A DNA stretch of 64,000 nucleotides from Rostratula benghalensis (taxonomy: Eukaryota > Chordata > Aves > Charadriiformes > Rostratulidae), in assembly GCA_013399305.1 (NCBI GenBank), contig VXAI01000087.1:1295199-1359198 (forward strand), read 5' to 3'. The notes under the pieces are model-generated. The model saw only the letters and a list, made by a program, of their open reading frames with translations, made no database searches and was not told where the DNA came from. Both the position numbers and the translations under genes were made by a program. Below, piece after piece: positions 25,573 through 37,142 of this stretch (positions are counted from its first letter, which is position 1; each line of letters opens with the position of its first letter).

Positions 25573-27387
25573 CCCAGACATGTCTTATGCCTGTAATGTC
25601 TCAGATGATGAATAAATGTACAAGAAACCTGAAACCTGGCAGGTAATGAACAGAGCATCAATTATATTTTCAGTGCCTTTTTTTAAAAAAAACAAAAACC
25701 ACTATTTGCCTGAAATTGCAATCCTTTTTTACAGTAATAGCGCAATTTGGGTGAATCAAACCCTGAATTACTTGGTTACTAATTAGTAATTTCCCGTTTT
25801 GTTTTTTTTTTTTTTTAACTACAGCTCTCATCAAGTGTATTTTTTTCAAAAATTCATTGCATGCCCTCTGAAAATACCACGGTGTATTTCCCCACTGGCA
25901 AGCCAGCCTGCCTTCTGTGCTAGGAAACCTGACCGACGTGGTCCTGAGATGCTGGGGCTGCAAATCGCACCCTGCAATCCAGCAGATCCCTACTCTCCTG
26001 AAAAAGGACCTCCACCCAGCTGCCTGTCTGGAGACATGCTGTCCCCAAGGATACCGTTGTGATTCCAGCGGCTTCCCGAAAGCGGATCCACTCCGTGCCC
26101 TTTCCTGCAGCTGCTGAGAGCCAGCCTGGATGCCCTGGCCGGCTGCAATCTCAGCCCGGCACAGACTTCCCCTTGGCCGCTCCAGGAAGCACCCCGAGCC
26201 CCGCATTGCGCAGAGGGAAACCGGGGCCAGGCTAAGGCTCGGGACCACCTATTTATCAGCTTTTAATGTTTCAACACAAGTGATTTACGGGCTTCCCTTT
26301 TCCACGATCCGCCATGGCCCGAGTGACCTCCAGGCACGAGGTGTTTCCTCTCCAACAGGGCTTTGTCCTGCGGGACAGGAGTGAGATGGTGAAAACCTGC
26401 ACTGGGAAGTATATTGTTCATTTTCATGGGAAAAGGGTCTAGAGTGCAGAGATTAAAGTTCAACATAGGGCTTTGGCATGTAATGGCAAGAAAATTAGCA
26501 GAATTCAACATTTTTTTTCCCCTCCCTCTCCTCGGAAAAGCAGGGATGGAGTATTAACTCTGAACTCTGAGGCAAGCCATGCTGGAAGTCTTTTATACAG
26601 CATTAACTCAAACTGTATCTTTTTTTTTTTTTTTTCCCCCATGAATTCAGTACTATGCTGAGTTTGCAGAACCTTCTTCATGGAAATCATTGTTACACAC
26701 TTGGTATTTCTTCAAACTGAAGAGAGAATGTCTTAGCAAGTCTTTCTCTGGCTCTAAAGGACACACTGTGCAGTTGTTTGCATATAGGTCACCACACTGC
26801 CAGAAAAAGCCTCTTTGAAACAAAAGTTTCCAGAAACTGGCATGAACTATTTACTGTGGGCAAGGAAAGCACCATTGAAACCTCGCCAAAAATGGAAAAA
26901 AAAAAAAAAAAAAGTTACTGGTAAAGGCCAGCAACTGCAGTGAAGGGAACTGGAACGTTGCTCACATGGTCCTTCCACAGCAACGGGTGGGAGATCCCAC
27001 CGAGGCCTTCTGCATGGGCAACATGGAGGAGGCACACAAAACCTCAGGAGAGTTGCTCATGGAACATCAGAATCACTTCAGTTTGCAGCACATTGTCCCC
27101 ACTGGCTGGCAGGCGCCCAAAACTCTCCAGGAACTCATGAAGAATCTGCCTAAGCTGCTACCAAAAATACCTTACCTATCACGAAAAAAACCCCCCAGCT
27201 CCTGCCTCGCAAGTCCAGAGGTCAGGCGACGTGGTGTCTGTTTTTAAAGGGAAACGTTAAGGGAGAGAAAAAAATCTTATCACAGCAGACCAGAAAGTCC
27301 TGCATCAGAACTGGGTTAATTACGTGAAAAGGTAGGAACTGGTTCGTGGCAGAGCTACAGAGCACTTAACCAGGCAAATTATCATCG

Positions 27388-27678
27388 TGACAAACCAGCA
27401 TGGCTTCTGCAAGGGGAAGTCATGTCTCTGATGGGCTCTATTAGAATTCCTGAAGTGTGTCAAATTAGCAGCGAGGAACACTGGTACGTGTAATTAGTGT
27501 TGACTTTCAGAAATCCTTTGACAAAACCTTTACAAAAGGCTGCTAGAGGAGCTCAGTTGTCATAAGGTGAGAAGTTGCATCAGACTGGAAATCACTTAGG
27601 CTAAATTATGTTCAGCGGAGAAGGGATGCAGGGGCAATTTTCAGCAGGTTAACAGTGAAATTCCTCCAGAAATGGGAC
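27388..27678 (+). mobile_element. CR1-type LINE reverse-transcriptase fragment (decayed)
   Basis: The plus strand begins caaaccagcatggcttctgc (reading NQHGFCKGKSC). It continues through a decayed 'DFQKAFDKVP' equivalent near 27505-27535 (tttcagaaatcctttgacaaa) and a 'QFS..RLTVKFLQKWD' stretch ending gggac. These match the order of motifs in avian and reptilian CR1 polymerase. Several stops interrupt it. It precedes a 5S rRNA pseudogene and a CR1 3' end, all on the same strand. Confidence 0.65.
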
Positions 27679-27701
27679 AGCAGCAGTAATGGCTCACACA
27701 T

Positions 27702-27819
27702 GCCTATGGTCACTCCATTCAACACACCTGAACTTGCCCAACCTCTGAAGGTAAAGCAGGGTTGGCCACACTTAGTACTTGGATGGAAGACTGCCCGGGC
27801 GTATCAGGGTCCTAACAGC
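27702..27819 (+). pseudogene. 5S rRNA pseudogene (full length, diverged)
   Basis: The 118-base stretch aligns end to end with vertebrate 5S rRNA, which is about 119-120 bases. It starts GCCTATGGTCA (5S: GCCTACGGCCA). It keeps GGTAAAGCAGGGTTGG over internal box A, CTTAGTACTTGGATGGAAGA over the intermediate element and box C, and ends CAGGGTCCTAACAGC. By eye about three quarters of positions agree, with one small gap near base 20. The divergence argues against a working gene. It could be a lone retrocopy or the head of a 5S-derived SINE such as the AmnSINE1 class; I see no tRNA-like or Deu-like part after it. Confidence 0.8.
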
Positions 27820-27890
27820 AGCCTGCCACTCCTGCGGCAAAGTCCTCGAGAAGATGAAGCCAGCCAATGGAAGCAATTTGAAACAACAGA

Positions 27891-28085
27891 GGTTTAGACT
27901 GGACATAAGGAGAAACTGAAGAATGGGTTGCCTGGAGAGGTTGTGACATCTCCACCCTTGGAGTTTTTCAAGACCAGACTGGATACAGCGCTAAGCAACC
28001 TGCTCTGATCTCAGAGCTGACCTGCTTTGAGCAAGAGGTTGTGGTAAGAACCTCCTGAGGTCCTTTCCAACATGAATTATCTGAT
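27891..28085 (+). mobile_element. CR1 LINE 3' end (old copy)
   Basis: Reads ggtttagactggacataagg, ggttgcctggagaggttgtg, gagtttttcaagaccagact, then the tail gaggtcctttccaacatgaa and a decayed octamer region. It is clearly the CR1 C-terminal plus 3' UTR, more diverged than most copies in the window, and may belong to the same insertion as the fragment at 27388. Confidence 0.85.
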
Positions 28086-28298
28086 GAGCCTACATTGGCT
28101 AGTGACCTAGAAGTCCACAGATCATGTCAGGGTGACTGAAATTGATAGAATCAGTTCAAATGACAAAGGTAATAAGGATTGTTGGGAATTTCAGAAAGAT
28201 TTTATATAAAAAAGAATTAGACACTAACAAGGTGATGCACTAAATCCTGGGCCCTATATTACGCACAAGTGGCAATTAGAGGAAAAAAATGTCATTTT

Positions 28299-28533
28299 AT
28301 AGAATGGCTGAGGTTGGAAGAGAACTCTGGATATCAACTAGTTCAACCTCCCTGCTCAAAGCAGGATGAGCTACAGATATCTGCTTGGAACCATGTCCAG
28401 TTGGGCTTTTAGTATCTTCAAGGATGGAGACCTCACAACATCTCTGGACAAGCATCTCTGCTGCATTCAACCACCGTCACAGTAAAACAGGAACTCATTG
28501 ACCTGGAATCTCAGTTCCAGTTTGGAGTCTCTC
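28299..28533 (-). mobile_element. CR1 LINE 3' fragment
   Basis: The plus strand starts atagaatggctgaggttgg at the element's 3' end and continues through ttcaacctccctgctcaaag and ggatggagacctcacaac. It resembles the CR1 family whose 3' UTR has 'cctgctcaaagcaggg'. It lies head to head with the plus-strand CR1 pieces just to the left. Confidence 0.9.
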
Positions 28534-31500
28534 ATGGAAAAGACAAACTAGAGACTGACAGACAGTCATCACCTAGAGACAGATTTTAGAGAGAGAGAAG
28601 TATTTTAATAAGGAAATATATTTTCTAGTTACTTCTGGGGCAGTACACTGTTGTGCAGTGTCTGCAGTTGATTACTGACGTTCAAACAGGGAGCAAAGAT
28701 ATCCTCAGGGATTATTGGCAAGGAAAGAGAAAAAGCCCTCCTCAGTCTACGATCAATTCAATTATCACTATATAAATAATACAAAATAAAAAAGCCAAAG
28801 TGACACTGCTATTTATTGTTCCTACTGTTGCAAACAGAGAGGACACCCAAGAAAAAGAAGCAAAACAAACACAGAATTTGTAAAAAGAAGAGCTGTGATT
28901 CCTGACCATAGAAAAGAACTGGAATTGTACCCCATACTCACAGGAAGATGCTTGCTTTGTCTTTCCTGAGAGATTTCACAGTGGCTGCAGTAAACAGTAT
29001 GTACAACTAACCATTGCTGCATGTGACTGGGCAATGAACTCACCCGAGTTGTAAAAGGATTAGTCACTCCTAATAAAAATATCCAGGGCCACATTTCTCA
29101 AGGTACAAGTTTGCGTGGGGTGAATATCTACATGCTTCAGCACACCGGCCAACAACAAAGTGCAGAGGAACGTGCCTGTTTTATCCTTTCCTCACCTATT
29201 AACCACTGTCTCAGAAACAAATTATTTGATGGATGTCAACACAGATGAAACACCAAATCTATCACCTCCACACATGCCTCCTAGCCCTCCTAGCCAGAGA
29301 AGCTGGGGGCTTCTCTGCCCTCAGCCCCAGGAGACAGCAATGGGTGTGCTGCCCTGTGCTCACCACTCTCAAATGGGCACTGAATTCTCATGGGACCAGG
29401 CTGTTAAGGGCAAGCAGTAGAAAACACCCACCTGACAACTCATGTGCTAGGTGCCAGTGACACCAGGGGCTCCCCCTCCCCCACTGGCTCCAGCAGAGTG
29501 GTGGCTCTGGGGACATGTGAAACCATTAGATGTTAAGCCCAACCCATAAAAGGTGCACAGACGGCAGTGGAAATGTCTTTGTAGCCTGTCCATGGCAACT
29601 CACCAGCGAAGAGGAGGATGGGGGGAAAAAAAGGGGTCTAAAGGCAGCACCTCACCCCATGAAGCAAAAGCTTGCTTGTATCCTGGGAGGTGTTAAGCAG
29701 GGCACCAGATCAACAGCCATGCACAGAGGACTCCTAACAACCTCATGGTAAAGGTTTATGGCTATCATCTCCTCATGCCCCTAACGCTACAATTAGTACG
29801 GAAGCCCACGGGTAACACTGTGTGATTTCTCATGGAGGAAATCACAGTACCCGACCCGGTGTAAAACAAACCACAGGTTTTGCCTGGAAGCATAAGCTGG
29901 AGCTTGCATTATATCCTGCTCTCCAAGGTGACTCCTGACTTTCTCTTGATTGTGTTAAGAAAGGATCAATACCAAAAACTGAGGTTACTTTTAGTTCCAG
30001 TCCACATTCTTCAAAAAAGACTCTTACGAATAACTCAAAGTGGTCAGCTTGAACCTAAGCATCTAAGAGATGAGATCGAAGAGCATCTAAGGCTCTTTGG
30101 TCAGAGGTATCTGGAGATTCTCCACCACAGACTGCCATGTAAACATCTGACTGTTTCTGTTCAATAGGATGCAGGGAGTGTGAAAAAACCACTCCTTTGT
30201 TCTGAGGTTTTCTATTAATCCACTTCCCCCCCGCCAACAATTTAGCAAATGGTGCTAGGAAAAAAAAAAAAAGGAAAAAGTGGGAGAATGATGATAAAAT
30301 AATGAAAAACTTGAGAGGAACTTGTACTTCTGACAAATGGCAGCAAAAGCACATCAGACTTGACAGTTTTTAGGGACAAACATGCAAAGTTTTTAAGTGG
30401 CAAGTGGGAGGAAAATAATTTTCCAGGTTTCCCTTCCCATCTCCTTGTATTTTTACGCGGAAAAGATTCTTCTGTGTAATCAACACTTTGGTTTTAAAGA
30501 AATGTATCAATTTAAATTTGTAATTTTAAGGAAATGTATCAATAACTGACACTTCAGAGCTCCTAAAATGACCATCCTTATAATTGGTTATTACGATCTC
30601 TCAATTATAGCTATAACGACAAAGGATATGATTATATTGTCACTGCTTTCCTTTAAAAAGAAACTATTGAAAGGCCTAATGATTAATTCACCATTTTTGA
30701 GAGCTCACTGTAATGACAGAAGTCTATATACAAAGGTCTCTTCAGTGAGCCCATTATTCAATTAATACATGCTGAATACTGAGCAGTCATAGTCATATGA
30801 AACTCCCAAGAATTGTGTGAATTTTTAACCAATTAATTATCAATTACAACATCATAAAACACCAGCACAAAAATAGAAATAATGAAATTTAATTATACAT
30901 TATTCTTCTTAGTTGCTGCAAATACTATACAAGACTGATTTTGATTAATAATTCATACAGCAATAAAGTATCAGGAAAGATAATTATACTGTGCCACAAT
31001 TCTCACACTGATTTCTGTAATTACAGATTACAACAGTGTTAGCAATTTAAAAAGGTTAGGGAGCAGTAGTAATTTGCTACGTCATCCTCAGCAATATTAA
31101 TGTCTTCTTCTCTGAGCACCCCAGACAATTGAAAATAGACTAACGGGCCACCAGGCTACATGGGCTTGCCTCCTGCCAAACATTCTGTGGGTGCCAGGGC
31201 CGTCAGCACGAACGTCTTCAGAAATAAGCTTTTCACATTGTTCAAGGAACTTCTGCTGTAAAGGGGATGACACACGGCCAAGTGGAAAGGATGCTGCAGA
31301 GCATTCTTGGCCAGCAGCTGTAAACGTGTGCTGCTGCTGATAACCATGGCTGGTGACCCTACCGCCTTCAAAGGAAAACCTTCGTTTGACCAGCACATGG
31401 GTTAATAGCCATGTGGATCCACCGCTATTAAAAGAAAGATGATGATGATGAGCAAAACTTTGGGAGTCACTGGAACCTAGTGGGGGCTGTGGAAAAGCAT

Positions 31501-31915
31501 CAACAAGTCACTAAATAGCTTGGAATAAGTTCAACATTATAAGAAAGGGTTAAATGTCAGGAGTTCCTGATGATAATGCGTTGTCAGATTTGTGCCTCAG
31601 AAATGTTGAGAAACACAAATAAGCGACCTAATGATTGATGGATCCACCACAGCAAACAGGTCATGAGTCACTGAATGGTGAAGTGCCCTGAGTCTTTTAG
31701 GATGTCCACAGGGGGCTGTCAGGTATGACGTGGGACCTTCAGCAGACCATGATCTGCAGTATACCCAGTGACATGTGAAATAACTTCCCACTTGAGATAC
31801 CAATAAACAACAGCAAACTTTCTTTTGTGATGTGTTCCATGCAATGAGAAATCATATCTACCTAGACAGACTTATGACCAAAACGAGCACATGAGGGTTA
31901 ATGGGAAACATTCAG
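28534..31915. other. Unique intron sequence, AT-rich toward the right
   Basis: No exon or transposon recognised. The frame at 29880-30167 (plus) includes a charged stretch (LRDEIEEHLRLFGQRYLEIL), but I cannot assign it to any family. The block 30790-31080 is strongly AT-rich with ATTAAT/TAATTA words and is listed as a candidate regulatory element. Confidence 0.45.
30790..31080. promoter_or_regulatory. Candidate conserved AT-rich non-coding element
   Basis: Repeat-free and dense in homeodomain-type words (AATTAATTATCAATTA, GATTAATAATTCA, GATAATTATA), with no simple-sequence character. This composition is common in deeply conserved enhancers. The claim rests on composition only. Confidence 0.22.
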
Positions 31916-32041
31916 GGTCAGGTTGGAAAGAGCTCCGAGCACCCTGATCTAGTTGAAGATGTCCCCTGCTCATTGCAGGGGAGGTTGGACTAGATGACCT
32001 TTGAAGGTCCCTTCCAACCCAAACTATTCTATTCTATGATT
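31916..32041 (+). mobile_element. CR1 LINE 3' end
   Basis: Reads accctgatctagttgaagat, gaggttggactagatgacct, then gtcccttccaacccaaacta and attctattctatgat. This is the CR1 3' UTR with its octamer tail, only about 125 bp long and strongly 5'-truncated. Confidence 0.95.
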
Positions 32042-35000
32042 TTTATGACCACGAGTGGGAAAGGGGACAGTTAAGATAAACTCAAGAGAGGATTTAACCA
32101 CGGCCCCACCACAGAAGCAGCTCAGGTTGGGCAGGCAGCAGGGCCCTACAGACATTTGGTAACTCTCCTAAAGGCAAGAACTGACATTGCTGAGGAGGCT
32201 GCATGGCTTCAACACATCAAGCGTTCACAGCCCAGGGAGCATCCTCTCTGGGTTGCTGAAGAGCTGCACATGGTTCAAGGGCCACAAACTGGTCCCCGAT
32301 GAGTTACATCACAGGCAGTGAGCAGGAGCATCAGTTTTTTTATTTGCTGTTGTGTTGTTTTTCTTTTTCTAAATTAGTGTCAGGATGCCCATAGCCTCTG
32401 TGATGAATGTTTATATAAACCCCAGGTGTCTACTCTAAAAAAATTGTGCTTCAGGTGCTTCAGAGCCTGGTACCATACAGAGGCAGGGATTCCCAGTGGA
32501 GGCTGCTTTGAAGAGTCCTAACAGATTTATGTTTCACATACAGATAAAACCTATTTCTTGACTTCAGAGGGCTGTGTTGTTTGTTGTTGCTTTTTGAGAG
32601 AGTAATCCAGCTGAGCAAGGTAACGATAGCTCGCAGTCTTCAGGGATTTTAGTTAACCTGCAAATACCATTTACACATGGTACTTGCACTGACATACACC
32701 TTCTATATAGGCTGACTAGATGACATGTGCATCGTTTTATGACTCAGGAAAAATTATATAATTATACTACTAATTATCCTACATTTGGTAAGACAGGATT
32801 AGTTTAACATGCATTTTCAATGTCCTTTAAATTTAAATGGTGGTGTCTTCAGGAGAGAGGCGTAGGAGATGGGGTGGGGGAAGACACAGGCCAGGTAGGA
32901 ACAGAGAAGGAACAACAGAAGAACTGTTCTCTATCCTTCTTTCTCAAAAGCCACTCAACTGAGTACCTGGAAATGTACATAGAAAGTGAGAACACAGAAG
33001 AACTCTCCCCCAGTGAAGTCTCTTCACATTGCTTTCACATTGCTCTTTACAGTATCTGGCTACGGTGAAGGGGACCGGAACCAAGTCTCCTACTCAAAAT
33101 AACTTATTCAAAGCAGAATGGGGAATGCCCAACACCGAAACAGTGCCAGGAAACCACCAAGCAAAACAAACAACGTATTATGTTTTTCTGAAGTGGTCAA
33201 TGGCTTCAGGACCTTGGGGAAAAGATACAACCTTTTTGGGTTACTCTTGGGTAAACCGGATTGCCAGATTAAATAATCAGAGATTAGTGATGAATTAGTG
33301 ATTTGTTTTCATCTTGCTCTCCATCTTGGTGGGATCTCTTAAAAGGTCGCTCCCCACAAATGCGAGGCTGGAGATTCTGGCAAGGACCCACCAGATTTAG
33401 GTCTTTCCTTCCTTGCTTTAAATGAGTATTTCGGAGCTTTGGTTGATGAGTGATACAGCGATACAGTTTTCCTCCTTTTGTTAAACTTTTAAATAATTTA
33501 TATGTACGTCTATTTTCACTATGATGCCTTCTGAGATGATAAAATTGCTGGAGTGTAAATGTTTGGTCATGTACCCAGGCCACTTGCCCTTATGACAATA
33601 CATTGGGATAATAAAGAATGTGTTTGCTATTTGAAATATCTTTTGCTAATCTGAGTATGAAAACAAAGGCCAGGCTAGTGGTACTGGGTCAATACCAGCC
33701 TGGTCTTTGTTTTGTAGCTTCCAAGCCACATGTTATGAGCAATGGTGCATTTCTGCTCCTTTTAGCAGTCTTCTCACGTGACACATTATGCCAACAAGCT
33801 ATCTGAGTAAAAGCTATTAATATCCCTCATGCTTCACTCTCAAGGAAGCCCAGCCTTTAAAAACTCCCATAGAGTTCAATGCTGAGCTCTGTACATGAAA
33901 TGTTTGGTTGCTATTAACATTTACAGCTGAATGAGTTTCCAAAATGAACATTTTTCATAAAATTTCTCCAGAAGAAAACAGAACACTTTTCTCCCAGAAA
34001 TATGTTTCCTAGGGAATTTTCTCCTCACTTACTCAAGCTGTACTAATTACTGCTTTTCCAGACTAATCTGTGGACCTGACAGAAGAGGTTCTGTCTGCAT
34101 AGGAGGGTATGGCCAAAAGCACCTCTAACATCTTACTCTACTCAAATTGTAGAGGTTGCAAGAAACACCAAAGCTCATTTTATCCTGTCATACTACATAG
34201 TTGCTATAGGAAAAATCTGCTCTCATTTTTTTCTTCCCCTAAAATGCAAGCGCTTCATCTTTGCTGCAAGTTAGCAGGTGTTGAGAATATCCTACGTGTT
34301 TCCTTGGGACACAGACTGGCATGTCCTTCGGAACACGTCGGGTGTGATTAATGTGTGAAGAGCGGGAACGCATGCAGTAGGTCACTGGGTTAAATTTGGG
34401 ACAGAATTTCATAGGCTATAACTTCGCACCTTCTGCTCTTGGAAAAGAATATAGGTTTTGCCTTCTCCTAGGAGACAGAACTGCTGTCTGCTTGTGCGGT
34501 GTTTTCCATAACCAAATGGATACCAACAATAATATTCTCTTTTGGTGGTGTATGTACTAAAGGAAAAAGGTTTCCTTATGGTTAAATAATAAGTTTTTTA
34601 CTAAAAATAAATTAATACATAAATAAATTCTATAGAGTACTGCATTAGGATCCACAGATTTCCAGGTCTGAACCTTGGAAGGTCTATCAACATATACAAA
34701 AAAGACTATTCACATGTTTTTATAACCATCAGATGACCAGAAGGTCACTGAAATGACCATTTAGATACTCTCAGAGCAAGTGCCAAGGGGAAACCTGGAT
34801 TATGCCAAGGAATTCTGACAGTAGTTTTGATCCTGCAAAGATCTGAGAATTGGCATTATGTTTTTGAAAGGTTTAAGCAGAAGTTGTAAGTCTTTCCACC
34901 ATCCTCAGAGTCTAGCACATGCCTAGATTCCTATTTAGAGTCCCTTTAGCCTCGGACCGGCCCTTTTTCTGGAACTAAACTGCCTTTCCTGTCGTAGATA

Positions 35001-36740
35001 ATAAATATTCCCACAGAGGAAGGCGCACGGAAAGCAATTACTTCTGCTGCCAACACCTACCAGGCTAAGCCGAGGAAAGGAGAGGATGTGAGACAGAAAT
35101 GGGCATTTTGACCAAGTGCAACTGCAGCCTGAAGGAGACCAGAGAGAAGGAAAAGATTTGATGCATTTGGGTCCTGGTTCTGAGGGTAAGTACAGCCAAG
35201 GTAGCACCTCCACCTACAGTTTCTTAGAGGGCTGCGAAGACAGCAGAAGGCAAAACCAAGTTTTCCTTCTCCTGTAAGATCCAGAGGAGCTTATGAAAGA
35301 CTCTTTGCCATGGTAAAGAATGAGGGATTAAAACTCCAAGGGCCACTATAAGAAGAACCTAGATTTTATCTTTGTTTGAGGATACTTATATAATTTGCTG
35401 AGTTTTTTCACACAGCTTTTTGAAGTTTGTTTGGTTTCTTTGCTCCCTCAGCCCTCCTGAACTACAGTGTACTCAATGTACTTAAAGTTGCAAAGGCCAT
35501 CACATCAAAACAAATCAAATAGGAGATTAGCACGCAAACCCCAGAACTATGCCATGCTTCATCCCAGGGAAACAGAGTGGCTTGATCATTTCTGTTTGAA
35601 TTAGCAGACATTGTCATGGGAGGAGTTTTAATCTGGGGCATTCCCTCTAATGGTTCACAAATCTGAAAGGCAGGTAGGACCACTTAATATGGTCTCCTAC
35701 AGGCATTGTCAACAGTTGCCTTTACCACACAGACTTGCAATCCTGACAGAGCAAAGAAAACCAGCCGTCGTGTTTGACAAGCCCTCACTTCAGCTGTTAG
35801 TGAAATTATCCATACCTTTAGCCTCCAAGTTCCCTCTCGACAGATCCTGAAATAGCTGTTCTGCTATTTTACCCTGGACTGATGTCAAGCTAAACCAGTT
35901 CCCCGGGACATCCCTTTTATCTTTTTGAAATATCGGAAATACAGTTGGCAGCCCTCCAATTTTCTGGAATTTCCCCTGTTTCCCAAGATTTACTATAAAT
36001 TAACAGCCACTTAACAGAGCTTTTCAGCTACCTCCTTTAAGATTCCTGGACGTAAAAGTTACTAGGATGTGAAAATGTTTAAGTTCAACTACTCCTGCCT
36101 CTCTCAGATCCTCCCTTGCTACAGCAGCAAACTTTCTCTTCTTTCCACATCACCGCACAGGATGGACACAACCTCTTCCACCCTTTCAAATACAAAAACT
36201 ATCTAAGGAACATTTCTTCCTTTTCTATTTCCCCTTTTTTTGATATTCAATTAATTAGTGCTTTATCATGACTTCTATGTCTTCATTTAACCAGAACGGC
36301 TTCTCATTAGAGTAACATTTTTTTGTTATTGACGGCAGTGTAAAATCATAATTTTGAGCAGCTGGCAGAATATTCTTCAACAATTCCCAGTGCGTTCAAC
36401 GCTTTTTACTTTAAATGTAATGTTATGCCAACACAACAGGTTCTTCCTTTGGAAAGCATCTTTTTCAGTTCTGAATACAGTGCATGCATAAATTTATAAT
36501 CTCCTGGTAGGTGGTGTGCTCTGCTTGCACAAGGTCACCGTACAGGAATCGAGGCCCTGTGATTCACATGATTTAAGACTGTCCACAAATAATAGCGTTT
36601 GACAAACTCCTTCCCTTCTCTCTTCGCCTTCTCATGCAACAAGTTGTAAACCTTTATTTTAGAGTCCGTTTTTTTAAGAAAACCACTCACATTAAAATCC
36701 TGTCGGATTCCTGCTCATGCGTCCCTCTCTCTCTTGTGTT
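32042..36740. other. Unique intron sequence, one possible ancient LINE trace
   Basis: No exon recognised. At 35890-36060 there is a stretch (cttttatctttttgaaatat, cagccctccaattttctgga, atttcccctgtttcc) that recalls the complement of an old LINE polymerase region. I cannot name the family. The remainder shows nothing I can support. Confidence 0.4.
35890..36060 (-). repeat. Possible ancient LINE-derived sequence
   Basis: The text resembles, from memory, complement-strand copies of old amniote LINEs of the CR1/L3 group ('...gcagccctccaattttctgg...'). No open frame remains. It could equally be unique sequence. Confidence 0.25.
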
Positions 36741-36801
36741 GAGGTACCCAGAACTGGACACAATCCTCAAGGTGTGGCCTCACCAGTGCTCAGTACAGGG
36801 G
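36741..36801 (-). mobile_element. CR1 LINE internal segment, inverted
   Basis: The plus strand reads gaggtacccagaactggaca, then caaggtgtggcctcaccagtg and ctcagtacagggga. This is the complement of the CR1 region that normally lies upstream of the segment starting at 36805. It is abutted by that downstream segment in the opposite (plus) orientation. Confidence 0.85.
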
Positions 36802-36804
36802 ACA

Positions 36805-37142
36805 TTGCTGAGTGCTTGAAAGGGCATTGTAGAGAGGTTGGTGCTGGTCTCTTCTTGCAGGTAATTCATGATAGAAGGAGAGGGAATGGCTGCAACAGGG
36901 TAGGTTTAGGCTGAACATTAGGAAAGAATTTTTCCCAGAAAGAGTGGTCAGACACTGGAATAGCCCGCCCAGGGAGGTGGTTGAGTCCCCATCCCTGAAT
37001 GTGTTTCAGAGTCGTTTAGATGTGGTGTTGGGGGATGTGGTGTTGGGGGACATGGTGTAGGGGAGAACTTCGTAAAATTGGGCAGATGGTTGGACTTGAT
37101 GATCTCAAGGGTCTTTTCCAACCTGAATGATTCTATGATTCT
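36805..37142 (+). mobile_element. CR1 LINE 3' portion
   Basis: Reads gggcattgtagagaggttgg, tgctggtctcttcttgcagg, the C-terminal coding remnant, then gttggacttgatgatctcaa and ccaacctgaatgattctatg with the octamer tail. Inside it, 37019-37063 is a 15-base unit (gatgtggtgttgggg) present about three times, a local expansion not expected in CR1. Confidence 0.95.

Larger units (their letters stand above)
24615..27387. other. Unique intron sequence, low-complexity runs
   Basis: No exon recognised. It contains a MARE-like site (25038-25047), a long T-rich run (25523-25572), a T run near 25803-25816, a GC-richer patch with several CpGs (25900-26250) and an 18-base A run (26896-26913). The 192-codon minus-strand frame at 25670-26248 is compositional and has no domain. 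Confidence 0.5.

Noticed and set aside
25670..26248. 192-codon minus-strand frame
   Set aside because: Covers a GC-rich patch and then a poly-lysine run from a T-tract; no domain, no splice logic.
27702..27819. Functional 5S rRNA gene
   Set aside because: Too many changes, including in the internal promoter boxes, and a single copy outside a 5S array.
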